From assembly GCA_004556565.1 (NCBI GenBank), contig SFGN01000009.1, positions 93,305 through 157,304 on the forward strand: a DNA stretch of 64,000 nucleotides, given 5' to 3'. A program made the position numbers and the translations under genes. The notes under the pieces were generated by a model. That model had not been told where the DNA came from. It saw nothing but the letters and a program-made list of their open reading frames with translations, and did no database searches. Of this stretch, positions 33,610 to 44,100 are shown piece after piece. Within the stretch, counting starts at the first letter, position 1. Every line of letters begins with the position of its first letter. The DNA is from Lachnospiraceae bacterium. GTDB lineage: Bacteria; Bacillota_A; Clostridia; Lachnospirales; Lachnospiraceae.

Positions 33610-36024
33610 TTATCTTCTCTCAATTCCCAGGCTTTCCAATCCTTTGAGAATCTTATCCATAGCAGCCGTAACATCTGCCTCTTCCAGGGTCTTGTCTTTT
33701 GCACGGAATACAATAGAATATGCAACGGATTTAAATCCTTTCTGGATCTGCGCTCCTTCATATAAATCAAACAAAGCATAGCTTTCCAGATATTTTCCGC
33801 CCTTCGCTGCGATCACATCTTCAATCTGTCCGACCAGAATTTCCTTCGGCACAGTCATACTGATATCGCGGGTCACTGCCGGATATTTTGCAATTCCGGT
33901 GTACTTTCTGTCAAATGTAGCGTATTCCAGAATTTCCGGCATATCGATCACTGCAACGTAAGCGCGTGTGCCGATTCCGTAAGTATCTGCCACATCCGGA
34001 TGTACTTCTCCGAGGAAGCCTACAACCTTACCGTCATAAATGATATTTGCCTGACGTCCCGGATGCAGGTACGGTCTGCCTGCTTTCGGATCATAGGTTT
34101 CTTTTTTCTTCATGCCGATCTTCTCAAAAAATTCTTCCACAACACCCTTCATGCTGAAGAAATCACCTTCGCCGTACATTCCCAGTGTAAACTGCATACG
34201 TTCTTCCGGAAGCTCTGTAAGCGGAAGCTGCTTCGGCAGATAAATATTGCCGAGCTCATAAAGACGGACATTTTTATTTCTTCTGTTATAGTTTGTCGCA
34301 AGAGATGTAAGCATTCCGTTTAAAGAAATGGTACGCATGATACTGTAATCCTCTCCCAGCGGGTTCATGATCTCAACCGCATTTCGAAGCGGTGAATCTG
34401 CCGGAAGCAGCAGCTTGTCAAATACCTTCGGGCTTTCAAAGGAATATGTCATTCCCTGGCTGAATCCGCAAAATTCCGCGATATCTCTTGCAACCTGCTC
34501 GATACGGAGTTTAAAAGACAATTTTCCGGTCGTAGCCTCCCCGGTCGGGAGAGTGGTCGGAATATTATCATATCCACAGAAACGCGCCACTTCTTCTGCG
34601 AGATCGGCAATACGGAACAAGTCGTGACGGAAAGTCGGTGCTATCACTTCTTTTGTCTCTGCGTCATATTCCAGGTCGATCATTTTGAAATATCCAAGCA
34701 TTTCTTCCTCCGGAATATCTGTTCCGAGCATTCTGTTGATTTTATCAGCATCAAACGGTACTCTCACCGGTTCTTTCACTTTAGAATAAACATCTACTGT
34801 ACCGCCCACGACCTCACCTGCACCCATCTCTTCCACAAGCTGGCACGCACGGTCAATCGCTGCTTTTGCATTGTTCGGGTCAAGCCCCTTTTCAAATTTA
34901 CCGGAAGCATCGGTACGAAGACCTACACGTTTACTGGATTTCCGGATATTTACGCCGTCAAAACATGCCGCCTCAAACAGCACTGTCTTCACATTGTCCG
35001 TAATCATGGAGTTCTCTCCGCCCATGATTCCTGCAATTCCGACTTCCTTCTCGCCGTCACAGATCATAAGCACATCCTTGTCAAGATTACGGACCTGTCC
35101 GTCCAGTGTAGTGAATTTATCCCCGTCCTGTGCGGTTTTTACAATAATTTCATTTCCTGAAATTGTGTCCAGGTCATATGCGTGCATCGGCTGTCCGTAT
35201 TCTTCCATAACGTAGTTGGTGATATCAACCAGATTATTGATCGGACGGATCCCTACAGAAGCAAGTCTTCTCTGCATCCACTCCGGTGACGGACCGATTT
35301 TAATATTTTTAACCACTCTTGCACAATAACGCGGGCAAAGTTCCGGATTCTCCACAGTCACTTTAATATAATCATTGACATCTTCCTCATTTCCCGTTTT
35401 TGTTACGACCGGCGGTACAAATTTCTTTCTGAAGGTAGCTGCCGCTTCCCTGGCAATACCGATGACGCTGTAGCAATCCACACGGTTTGATGTTACTTCA
35501 TATTCAAATACAACATCATGAAGTCCGAGTACTTCAATCGCATCCGCTCCGACTTCCGTATCCTCCGGTAAAATATACAGTCCGTTGTCCGGCGCATCCG
35601 GATACATATCCTTGGAAGAGCCAAGCTCTTCAATCGAGCACATCATACCAAAGCTCGGCACACCGCGGAGCTTTCCTTTTTTAATCTTAATGCCGCCCGG
35701 TGTTCTGGAACCGTCATGACCGCCTGCAACACGTCCGCCGTCCAGGACGACCGGAACTTTTGCCCCCTCAAATACATTTGGTGCTCCGGTAACGATCTGA
35801 ATAGTCTCTGTCCCTACATCCACCTGGCAGACAACAAGCTTGTCCGCGTCCGGATGACGTTCAATCTTTACCACCTGACCGACTACGATCTTATCCAGGT
35901 CGGCATCTAATTCTTCATACCCTTCCACCTTCGTTCCTGAAAGAGTCATTGCATCTGTATATTCCTGTGCTGTCACATCAAGTTCCGGCACATACGCTTT
36001 AATCCATGATAATGAAGTATTCAC
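33610..36024 (-). CDS. pheT: Phenylalanyl-tRNA synthetase beta subunit
   Basis: 804 residues with the standard order: N-terminal tRNA-binding EMAP-like domain (about 40-155), B3/4 editing domain (about 205-390), B5 domain (about 400-475), core domain, and a C-terminal ferredoxin-fold anticodon-binding domain (FDX-ACB; KYTGIAKYPAVTRDISM). It works as an alpha2-beta2 tetramer with PheS, encoded 50 bp upstream in the same T-box-controlled operon. Confidence 0.97.
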   Translation of the reverse strand: MNTSLSWIKAYVPELDVTAQEYTDAMTLSGTKVEGYEELDADLDKIVVGQVVKIERHPDADKLVVCQVDVGTETIQIVTGAPNVFEGAKVPVVLDGGRVAGGHDGSRTPGGIKIKKGKLRGVPSFGMMCSIEELGSSKDMYPDAPDNGLYILPEDTEVGADAIEVLGLHDVVFEYEVTSNRVDCYSVIGIAREAAATFRKKFVPPVVTKTGNEEDVNDYIKVTVENPELCPRYCARVVKNIKIGPSPEWMQRRLASVGIRPINNLVDITNYVMEEYGQPMHAYDLDTISGNEIIVKTAQDGDKFTTLDGQVRNLDKDVLMICDGEKEVGIAGIMGGENSMITDNVKTVLFEAACFDGVNIRKSSKRVGLRTDASGKFEKGLDPNNAKAAIDRACQLVEEMGAGEVVGGTVDVYSKVKEPVRVPFDADKINRMLGTDIPEEEMLGYFKMIDLEYDAETKEVIAPTFRHDLFRIADLAEEVARFCGYDNIPTTLPTGEATTGKLSFKLRIEQVARDIAEFCGFSQGMTYSFESPKVFDKLLLPADSPLRNAVEIMNPLGEDYSIMRTISLNGMLTSLATNYNRRNKNVRLYELGNIYLPKQLPLTELPEERMQFTLGMYGEGDFFSMKGVVEEFFEKIGMKKKETYDPKAGRPYLHPGRQANIIYDGKVVGFLGEVHPDVADTYGIGTRAYVAVIDMPEILEYATFDRKYTGIAKYPAVTRDISMTVPKEILVGQIEDVIAAKGGKYLESYALFDLYEGAQIQKGFKSVAYSIVFRAKDKTLEEADVTAAMDKILKGLESLGIERR

Positions 36025-36074
36025 TGTTAACTCCTCACTTTCTTCGCTGCTCTATATAATTTCTATCGAGTATA

Positions 36075-37094
36075 TCAGAACTGTTTCAGGAAACGGATAT
36101 CATTCTCATATAACAGTCTCATGTCATCAATTTCGTATTTCAGAAGTGCGATACGCTCAAGACCGACGCCAAATGCAAATCCGTTATATTCCTCCGGGTC
36201 AATGCCGCACATTTCCAGCACATGCGGATGAACCATGCCGCACCCGAGAATCTCAATCCATCCGGAGCCTTTACAGAAACGGCATCCCTTGCCGCCGCAT
36301 TTGAAACAGCTTACATCCACTTCCGCGCTCGGTTCTGTGAATGGGAAATGATGCGGACGGAATTTCGTCTTGGTATCCGGACCGAACAGTTCTTTTGCAA
36401 ACACCTCCAGCGTACCTTTCAAGTCAGCAAAGGAAATATTCTTATCGATGACCAGTCCTTCAATCTGATGGAAGGATGGTGAATGCGTCGCGTCCACTTC
36501 GTCTGAACGGAATACACGTCCCGGGGCAATCATGCGGATCGGGAGTTTTCCCTGCTCCATCACACGTGCCTGTACGGGAGAGGTCTGTGTACGAAGCACA
36601 ATATCTTTATTAATATAGAAAGTATCCTGCTCATCTTTTGCCGGATGGTCTGCGGGAATATTCAGCTTTTCAAAATTGTAAAGGTCATATTCTACTTCCG
36701 GTCCTTCGACCACCTCATACCCCATTCCGACAAAGATATTCTCCACTTCCTCGAGGGCGATGGTATTCGGATGACGGTGTCCTACCGTATTCTTTTTGGA
36801 CGGAAGGGTAACATCAATGACCTCCTGTTTCAGCTTTTCTTCGCGGATAGCCTTCTCCATCTTTACCTTTGTTTCTTCCAGCAATGTTTCAATCGCGGCT
36901 CTTGTCTCATTGACGAGCTGGCCGACCTTCGGCCTTTCCTCCGGTGCTACATCCTTCATGCCCTTTAACACAGCCGTCAGTTCCCCTTTTTTTCCCAGAA
37001 ACCTGACGCGCACATCATTTAGTTTTTCCGGTACATCAGAAGCCTGTATCTGTGCCATTGCTTCTTTTTTGATCTGTTCCAGTCTTTCTTTCAT
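36075..37094 (-). CDS. pheS: Phenylalanyl-tRNA synthetase alpha subunit
   Basis: 339 residues. An N-terminal coiled coil is followed by the class II catalytic core with HPSFHQIEGLVID (motif 2 region) and a C-terminal GVGLERIALLKYEIDDMR (motif 3). A CGGKGCRFCKGSGW cysteine pattern appears in the middle, as in several Firmicutes PheS. Forms the heterotetramer with PheT. Preceded by a T-box leader. Confidence 0.97.
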   Translation of the reverse strand: MKERLEQIKKEAMAQIQASDVPEKLNDVRVRFLGKKGELTAVLKGMKDVAPEERPKVGQLVNETRAAIETLLEETKVKMEKAIREEKLKQEVIDVTLPSKKNTVGHRHPNTIALEEVENIFVGMGYEVVEGPEVEYDLYNFEKLNIPADHPAKDEQDTFYINKDIVLRTQTSPVQARVMEQGKLPIRMIAPGRVFRSDEVDATHSPSFHQIEGLVIDKNISFADLKGTLEVFAKELFGPDTKTKFRPHHFPFTEPSAEVDVSCFKCGGKGCRFCKGSGWIEILGCGMVHPHVLEMCGIDPEEYNGFAFGVGLERIALLKYEIDDMRLLYENDIRFLKQF

Positions 37095-37121
37095 CTTTGC
37101 TTCTCCTTTTTCCTGTTATAC

Positions 37122-37453
37122 GAAAAAAACTCCGTTCCCATAAGGGACGAAGTTAATATCCGCGGTACCACCCTGCTTCCCACAAAATCCGTCTGTGGAC
37201 TCTCAAATTTGTGTAACGTACAACAACGGCGCTTCCTACTGAATCTTCAAAAACGCAGCTAACGTGGGAATTTCGATTGCCGTCTGAACTGAAGAGAACT
37301 TTCAGCCGGTGATTCTCTCTCTCTGGACAGGAAACGGGGCTCTACTGTGCACGGTCTTCGCTTTTCATCCTTATAACTCCTGATAAACGTACAGGAGACA
37401 TTTTTAATAACAAGTTATGTTCATACTCTGCAATCCTTTATCAGAATATGTAC
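37122..37453 (-). promoter_or_regulatory. T-box leader of pheST
   Basis: The invariant T-box AGGGTGGTACCGCGG reads on the minus strand at 37160-37174. It is followed by a terminator hairpin (CTTCGTCCC / GGGAACGGAG) and a run of seven T (37122-37153). Upstream are AG-rich Stem I-like elements. Uncharged tRNA-Phe is the expected effector because pheS follows; I could not place the specifier UUC with certainty among several candidates. Confidence 0.93.
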
Positions 37454-37459
37454 CATTAT

Positions 37460-37488
37460 ATTTTAATCATGCATCCCATGAATGTCAA
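37460..37488 (-). promoter_or_regulatory. Promoter of the pheST T-box operon
   Basis: Minus-strand TTGACA (37483-37488), a 17-nt spacer and TAAAAT (37460-37465). It lies in the gap after the YihY/BrkB gene stop. Confidence 0.6.
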
Positions 37489-37512
37489 GAAATTTTTACT
37501 CTCCCGGTACAC

Positions 37513-38388
37513 TTACTGCTCATGATGTATCTCTTTATTCATCCGGGCAATGCTATACTTGTGGATTCCTTCTAAAATAGCATTCAGTTCCGCTCCTATC
37601 AGAATCACATACATACACATATAGAGCCACAGCATAATCAGAATAATTGTCGTAAGACTCCCGTACATGGTGGAAAACCCGGTAAATATATCCAGATATA
37701 TGGAAAAGATAAAGGAAATCAAAAGCCATCCACATGAGGTAAATATTGCACCCGGAAGTTGTTTTCTCCAGGTCGTTTTCGGCCGGTGTTTCCGGTTGGG
37801 CAAAAATCGATACACCAAATCCCAGAATACGGTCAGAACCGCCAGCGTGAGCAGTGTGCGGGTTTTGATAATAAATGAAATCACATGATTTAAAAACGGG
37901 GCATACTTATATATCATAATGCTGATTCTGTTTCCGAATACTGACAAAATCAAGGACAGTACAATCGCGAGCAGGAACAACAGTGTGTAAAAGGATGCTC
38001 TGATGCGGAGATAAATATAATTTCTTGTCTCCCTGCATTCATACACGGCATTCAGACCCGAAGACACTGACAGTACACCTTTCCCTGCCGACCATAATGC
38101 TACAAGTACCGTGACCGGAATCAGTGTAGCAGACTGGTTATATACCTCCCATACAATTGTACGGATAAAGCCGGAAACAGATTCAGGAAAAACCATCAAT
38201 ACCGCTTTCATCATTTCGTCCATTTTAATCGGTGTATACCGAACAAGCGTCATAAGAAGCCAGATAATCGGAATGAGCGACAACACAAAAAAATACGCCG
38301 CCTGTGCTGCATACACCCCGGTATGATGCCTTTTGAACACATCCAATATACTATCGATACTATATTTTATCTTTTTTATTCTGTTCAT
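37513..38388 (-). CDS. YihY/BrkB-family membrane protein
   Basis: 291 residues with six predicted hydrophobic helices. Family motifs are AAQAAYFFVLSLIPIIWLL near the N-terminus, GVLSVSSGLNAVYECRETRN, and a C-terminal LWLYMCMYVILIGAELNA. Proteins of this family were once called ribonuclease BN but are membrane proteins of unclear function. AGAGGGG precedes the ATG. Confidence 0.88.
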   Translation of the reverse strand: MNRIKKIKYSIDSILDVFKRHHTGVYAAQAAYFFVLSLIPIIWLLMTLVRYTPIKMDEMMKAVLMVFPESVSGFIRTIVWEVYNQSATLIPVTVLVALWSAGKGVLSVSSGLNAVYECRETRNYIYLRIRASFYTLLFLLAIVLSLILSVFGNRISIMIYKYAPFLNHVISFIIKTRTLLTLAVLTVFWDLVYRFLPNRKHRPKTTWRKQLPGAIFTSCGWLLISFIFSIYLDIFTGFSTMYGSLTTIILIMLWLYMCMYVILIGAELNAILEGIHKYSIARMNKEIHHEQ

Positions 38389-38539
38389 AGTTTTACCCCT
38401 CTGTCCTTCTCTTTTGCCGACACCGGTATTTTTGCTGCGGGATGCGGGTCAGCGCAGCCTGAATCTTTATTACCGGATATGTGCATTCTGCAGGACATGC
38501 GCCGGCACTTTTCTCGGAATGTATGATAACGAAATAACG

Positions 38540-38572
38540 AAAAAGAGGCAACTGCCGTGCAGCTGCCTTTTC
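38540..38572 (-). terminator. Terminator of the 6S-like transcript
   Basis: Stem AGGCAGCTGC / GCAGTTGCCT (one G-U or mismatch pair) with an ACG loop, followed by CTTTTTCG on the minus strand (T-run at 38540-38544). Terminates the small RNA reading toward the YihY/BrkB gene. Confidence 0.75.
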
Positions 38573-38579
38573 TCTTTGG

Positions 38580-38757
38580 TATTCCCAAAATGCCGGTCCC
38601 TGTATTTTGACTCCTAGCCGAAGCCAGGTGGGCAACCGCATCTGCTTTTCTGCCTTCCCCTGCATAAATGGAGGCTTGACATATTACAGAAATATAAGAA
38701 TCCCGTTTAAAGTAATGTAGGTTCAAAATTACAAGGTTATCGCACATCTCAGGTATT
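38580..38757 (-). ncRNA. ssrS: Probable 6S RNA
   Basis: No credible protein is encoded here. On the minus strand the 5' block CCTTGTAATTTTGA pairs with the 3' block TCAAAATACAGGG, forming a long closing stem that extends outward (TGTGC with GCATTT). Inside lies a large open bubble (about 20 nt on the 5' side, with a small CCTGGC-TTCG-GCTAGG hairpin on the 3' side). An apical stem (TTTCTG / CAGAAA, then GCCTCC / GGGGAAGGC) follows. Rod plus central bubble plus 3'-side hairpin is the 6S RNA architecture. It has its own promoter (38764-38792) and terminator. 6S RNA mimics an open promoter and sequesters sigma-A RNA polymerase. Confidence 0.62.
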
Positions 38758-38763
38758 GATATC

Positions 38764-38792
38764 ATTATATCCTTTTATAGTTCATTTTACAA
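38764..38792 (-). promoter_or_regulatory. Promoter of the 6S-like RNA
   Basis: Minus-strand TTGTAA (38787-38792), exactly 17 nt, then TATAAT (38764-38769). Predicted start near 38757. Confidence 0.7.
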
Positions 38793-38953
38793 CCCTTATC
38801 GAGAAAAATCGCTGAAATTCTTCATCCAATTGTGGTAATATTATCCTGCCCATGCTGTCACCGACAGTCGTTGCGGATACATGTTGATTTACAAGTCCGG
38901 AAACCGGGAACATATTTCCGTAAACAAGCAGCTAAAACTGCCATTTTTTATTT

Positions 38954-39340
38954 TCAAAACATTTTTGGAAGCATCTCCCGCAGGATAAACACCTCATATT
39001 CATCCGGAGACTTCCCGCAAATCACCTGAAATTTATCCGGATCACAAAATTCTGCCATTACCTGGAGGCATACGCCGCAAGGGTAACAGATTTCAGGTTC
39101 ATCGTTTCCTCCCGAAACAGCAATAGCGCTAAACGAGCTGTTTCCTTCGGATATTGCCTTGAAAAATGCAGTACGTTCTGCGCAGTTAGTCGGTCCGTAG
39201 GCACGATTTTCGATATTGCAGCCTGTAACAACTGTTCCGTCTTTACATAACAATGCCGCCCCTACTTTATAGCCCGAATATGGACTATAAGAATTATCCC
39301 TGGCTTTTATAGCCATTTTTACCAAATCAGAATACTCCAT
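38954..39340 (-). CDS. cdd: Cytidine deaminase
   Basis: Zinc enzyme of 128 residues that deaminates cytidine and deoxycytidine for pyrimidine salvage. Zinc ligands and the catalytic glutamate are in TNCAERTAFF and PCGVCLQV; SPYSGYKVGAAL and GCNIENRAYG complete the family pattern. Typical length for the small tetrameric form. AGGAGTGG precedes the ATG. It follows thrC by 24 bp and is probably co-transcribed with it. Confidence 0.96.
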   Translation of the reverse strand: MEYSDLVKMAIKARDNSYSPYSGYKVGAALLCKDGTVVTGCNIENRAYGPTNCAERTAFFKAISEGNSSFSAIAVSGGNDEPEICYPCGVCLQVMAEFCDPDKFQVICGKSPDEYEVFILREMLPKMF

Positions 39341-39364
39341 CAGACCACTCCTATATCAAATGCA

Positions 39365-40852
39365 TTATACGTTCAGTATCTCCTTCACAGCCGCCTTCAT
39401 CTGTGCGGCATCACATTCTCTTTTGTGAAGAATCTGAGCATTGCGGATTTCCTTGATTGCATTCGGGACAGGCATTCCTGATACCTTTTCTAATTCATCA
39501 ATCAGGGCAAAATCTTCTATTCCATTATATTTATCATCAATCGCAGTCATGACGCTTCCCGCAAATTTGTACGGGCTTGCCGTGGATGCGACCAGCATCT
39601 TTTTCATATCTCCGCCTGCTTCTCTGTAAGACTTACTTACATATGCAGCCACGGCAGTGTGGGTATCCATCACATATCCTGCTGACTGATAGGTATCGTG
39701 GATCTTCTGTGCCGTTTCTTCTTCCGTAGCATATCCGCCGACAAAATCCTTAAGCCGTTCTTTCATCTCTTCCGTAATCTCATACACACCATCTGTTTTG
39801 AGTGCATACATCAGTGCCTTTGTTTTCTCAGCATCCTGTCCGCCAGCCGTATATATCAGACGCTCCAGGTTGCTGGAAATAAGGATATCCATGGAAGGGG
39901 AAGATGTCAGAACAAATTCCCTGTTTTTGTCATATTTTCCTGTCTTGAAGAAATCGAACAGTACTTTATTTTCATTAGAAGCGCAGATAAGTTTTGCAAT
40001 CGGCACTCCCATCAATTTTGCATAATATGCTGCAAGAATATTACCAAAATTTCCTGTCGGAACCGTGACATTGATTTCTTCGCCTGATTCAATCTCGCCA
40101 TACTCAAGCAGCTTTGCATAGGCATATACATAATAAACGACCTGAGGCACCAGACGACCGATATTGATGGAATTTGCAGATGAGAACTGATAACCGGCAT
40201 CCGCAAGCTCAGTTCCGAACTCCTTATCTTCAAAAATAGCTTTCACGCCGCTTTGTGCATTGTCAAAATTCCCGTGAATGGCAACAACAGCTGTATTATT
40301 TCCCTTCTGTGTAACCATCTGAAGTTCCTGTACCCTGCTGACTCCGTTCTTTGGATAAAAAACGATAATCCTTGTGCCCGGCACATCTGCAAATCCTGCA
40401 AGCGCAGCTTTTCCGGTATCTCCGGAAGTTGCCGTCAGAATCACGATCTCATTTTTTACATGATTTTTCTTCGCAGATGTTGTCAGAAGATGCGGCAAAA
40501 TAGAAAGTGCCATATCTTTAAAGGCAATTGTAGCACCGTGGAACAATTCCAGATGATAGGTATCTCCCACCTTGACAAGCGGAGCGATCACTTCCGTGTC
40601 AAACTTAGTATCATATGCACACGCAATACAGTGCTTGAGCTCTTCTTCTGTAAAATCTGTCAGGAACTGCTTCATCACAGCATATGCTGTCTCCTGATAT
40701 GTCATCCCCTTCAGTTCTTCCATCGTCACATCAAGCTTCGGAACTGAAACCGGCACAAACAGACCGCCGTCATCGGCAAGACCTTTTAAGATAGCCTGAG
40801 AAGCTGTAACAGTACCCTCGGAACTTCTGGTGCTTTTGTATAGTAAATCCAT
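39365..40852 (-). CDS. thrC: Threonine synthase
   Basis: PLP enzyme of 495 residues converting O-phosphohomoserine to threonine. The PLP lysine lies in FHGATIAFKDMALSI. TATSGDTGKAALAGFADV and TVPTGNFGNILAAYYAKL bind cofactor phosphate. Length and motifs match the long bacterial/fungal class. Promoter at 40957-40985. Confidence 0.96.
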   Translation of the reverse strand: MDLLYKSTRSSEGTVTASQAILKGLADDGGLFVPVSVPKLDVTMEELKGMTYQETAYAVMKQFLTDFTEEELKHCIACAYDTKFDTEVIAPLVKVGDTYHLELFHGATIAFKDMALSILPHLLTTSAKKNHVKNEIVILTATSGDTGKAALAGFADVPGTRIIVFYPKNGVSRVQELQMVTQKGNNTAVVAIHGNFDNAQSGVKAIFEDKEFGTELADAGYQFSSANSINIGRLVPQVVYYVYAYAKLLEYGEIESGEEINVTVPTGNFGNILAAYYAKLMGVPIAKLICASNENKVLFDFFKTGKYDKNREFVLTSSPSMDILISSNLERLIYTAGGQDAEKTKALMYALKTDGVYEITEEMKERLKDFVGGYATEEETAQKIHDTYQSAGYVMDTHTAVAAYVSKSYREAGGDMKKMLVASTASPYKFAGSVMTAIDDKYNGIEDFALIDELEKVSGMPVPNAIKEIRNAQILHKRECDAAQMKAAVKEILNV

Positions 40853-40956
40853 TTCTTTATCCTCTTCTTCCTTTTTGATTAAGATTGATTAACGGCAGCC
40901 CTTCTATCACGCCGGATACTTAATACATATAAACAAAGACCGCCTGCACTGCGTTC

Positions 40957-40985
40957 ATGATACCACATGTAATCCTCAGAATCAA
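40957..40985 (-). promoter_or_regulatory. Promoter of thrC-cdd
   Basis: Minus-strand TTGATT (40980-40985), a 17-nt spacer and TATCAT (40957-40962). Confidence 0.6.
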
Positions 40986-41083
40986 GCGCGTCCGGGTGTT
41001 CTCTGTAAAAATGACACTGCAAATTGGTCTGTACCACTCCTGCTTTCCCGATGCCGACAGTTCTTTCCGCAGCTCATAGCCAG

Positions 41084-41113
41084 AAAAACGTCCCGAACCT
41101 TACGGTCCGGGAC
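41084..41113 (-). terminator. Terminator of the GH101 gene
   Basis: Minus-strand stem GTCCCGGACC / GGTTCGGGAC (one mismatch) with a GTAA loop, followed by GTTTTT. It lies about 37 bp after the stop. Confidence 0.85.
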
Positions 41114-41149
41114 GCCCCACTTAAGCTCCATTTCAGAGCTGTATGTTAT

Positions 41150-44100
41150 TTAGTCGATCCTCTGTACGCTTACCGGCAATACTTCTGCAATTGCTGCAAA
41201 ACCATTATGTCCCTGCAATACAGAAATTTCAATTGTCTTAGCCGTTACTGTTTCATCCAGTATCTGAACTACCCATTCACTGCTGCCCTGGCTTGCTGAA
41301 GCTACTTCAATATTGCTTCCTGATGCAAGTACATTGCCATCAGCATCAAGTACGCGGTAGCTGTATTTCTGTATCATACCATTATTTCCGCCGGTCGGTC
41401 TCTGCTGGAACTTAAATCCGCCCATTTCCGTTACCTGTCCGAGATCAACGGTAAGGACTGCCGGATTAGATTCACTTACAGTAAATCCTGTAGAAGACCA
41501 ATTGGTATGCCAGTATGTGGAGGAATTTCCGTCTGCCGCTGCTGATGCAACACCGCTTCCTGCAGGTTCTCCTGTAGTCTCTTCAGTATTTGCAGTTGCA
41601 GTAAATGTTCCCAGCTGATCAGCCGGAATATCATAGACGATTGTATCCGTAACTGTCATTACAAATTCAAAAGTCTTGTCACCTGCTGTTGCTGTTACTG
41701 TTGCAGTTCCTGCTCCTACTGCAAGAATCTTGTTGTTTTCTTTATCAACCTTCACAACATTTTCATCAGAGCTTACCCATGTAAACTGATCCAGGTTGCT
41801 GCCATAGATGTCAGCGCTTTCATGCTTCAACAGTTCTTTAGCAGAAATCGTTACTGCAATGGCATCTTTATCTTCTTTGATTACAAGACTATCAAGGATG
41901 AAGTCCGTCTGTCCATAACTTCCGGATCCTGCTCTGCTTCCCTGCTCGTACAGACCGATCCATGTCTGTCCGCTGCCGGAACCAACTACCTGCATTGTCA
42001 CATGCTTTGTCTCGCCTCTTGCCTGATCCAGATAATCTTCCTCAGAAGGTAACGTATAAGTCTTGCCATCGCCGATTACCATAGCATATGCCTTGTCCGG
42101 TCCGGACTGGTAATCAAATTCTACTGTATAAACCTTACCGGCTTCAAATCTGAAGTTCTGCGGAATTGTCTGATAGATAATTCCTGTATTTGCACCGTGA
42201 TGCTTCAGTGACCATTCACCTTCCAGAACATCATCTACAACTCTGCCGTTCCATCCTGCCTGTGTATACGGAGCATGGAGCTGTGACAAATGAGTTACCG
42301 GATCGCTTACACCCTGTGCCGAACCAAGTACAAACGGATACAGTCCCTGTACTACTTCCTCGAAATCCTGTACGAAGCTTCCGTCTTCCTGTTCATTGTT
42401 AAGAGAAATCTTCACAATACGGATGTCATCCATATATGTAACGCCTTCTCCTGCTTCTCTTGACAATGTGAGCTGTGCCGTCTTACCTTCTGCTGTGAAG
42501 GATACCTGCATACGCTGCATCATAGTTCCGTGTTCCTGATCGCACTGAACGTAGTTTGTCAGGATTGAACGTTCCGTGTAATTTGTAACTGTGTTATGTT
42601 CTACATCCGGTTTTTCAACCTCGCCTGTATAACGGCTGATAATTGTAGCACATACTGCACGGTTTGTAGTTCCCTGCGGATTCAGCCTTCCGCCGTCACC
42701 TGTGATGATTTCTTTTGCAACACACCATTTCATAGCATCTTTTGCAAACTCATTAACATTGCCTGCATCCGGGAATGTTGACAGTTCTTTACTCTCTGTC
42801 GGTGCTTCTCCAAGTTTATATGTAGCATATCTGTACATCATGGTTGCAAGCTGTTCACGGTTGATCTGATCAGCCGGACCAAACTTTCCTTTATTTGCGC
42901 CGGAAGTATATCCTGTAACAATACCATTCTCTGCTGCCCAGAGGATAGCATCCGTATACCAGATTCCGTCAGGCACATCTGAGAATTTATTAGTATACTC
43001 TACTTTCGGCTGACCTTCCATACGGTAAAGAATCACTGCAAACTGTGCTCTTGCCAGATTCTGGTCCGGGCCAAAGGTTACATTGTCCATACCTGTCATC
43101 AGAGATTTCACATAAACATCGTATACATATTTATAGTACCACTGATCCTTCGGAACATCCTTATACGGAAGTTCTGCAACATCTCCCTGGTTTCCTGCAC
43201 TTGTGGTATCAACTGTGATCGCAGCTTTTGCATCACTCTGGTTGTCTACATATACTTCAGCTACATAATCTGTACCTGCTTCCAGACCGGAGATGGTTGT
43301 CGTTACTTCTACATTCTTTTCAGGGCTGTTAAATACAAGTTTCTGATCTCCAAGATCGGATGTTTCTACAGAAACAGAAGCATCGTCGATATCTCCTGAC
43401 CAGTCATCAGCAGAAAGTGCTTCTCCGTCAGAATATCCGTTGAATCCCGGATCTGAAACATAATCAGATTCGCCATATCCGGCTTTCAGTTCTTTTACTG
43501 CCGCACCCTTTACAAGTACATAAGCCTGAGCTGCATCAGCACTCAGCGTAACAGTACCATTTGTAACCGGAATAGTTGCTTCTTCCGCACGGCCCTGATC
43601 GGTAAGCTTGTACATTACAACATTTGCAAGGTTTGCCCATTCACCTTCAAGTTCCCATGTTGTTTCACCACCGTCCAGATTCCAGTGATACAGTTTTTCA
43701 GAATCGTCTTCTGAATCTGTCCACGGAAGCAGGTAAGCAGCATCATTCAATACAACTTTACCATTCAGAGTGATTGTACGTTCTGTAACAATATCATTTC
43801 TCTGTTCTTCATTTCTTGCTACTACTACCACATCACCCTCATCATTTTTAAGAGTGATCTGTTTTTCCTGATTTGCAACCGGTGAAGCCTCATCTTCTCC
43901 GTAGTCTTCCCAGTCAACTACATAATAGTGCTGAAGGAACTTGGTCGGAAGGTTTTCATTAAATGTTGTTTCAATATAAGAATTGAAATTCTGATTTCCC
44001 TGCCATCCTTCAAATCCTACAAGCTTAAATCCTCCGAGCAGCGGGTTGTCTGCTGTTCCGCCGAAATTCGGATAATTCTGAACATGTGTATCTCTCAGGT

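Noticed and set aside
38385..38765. 126-codon ORF on the minus strand
   Set aside because: It overlaps the probable 6S RNA and its terminator, has no ribosome-binding site, and its peptide shows no protein-like pattern.
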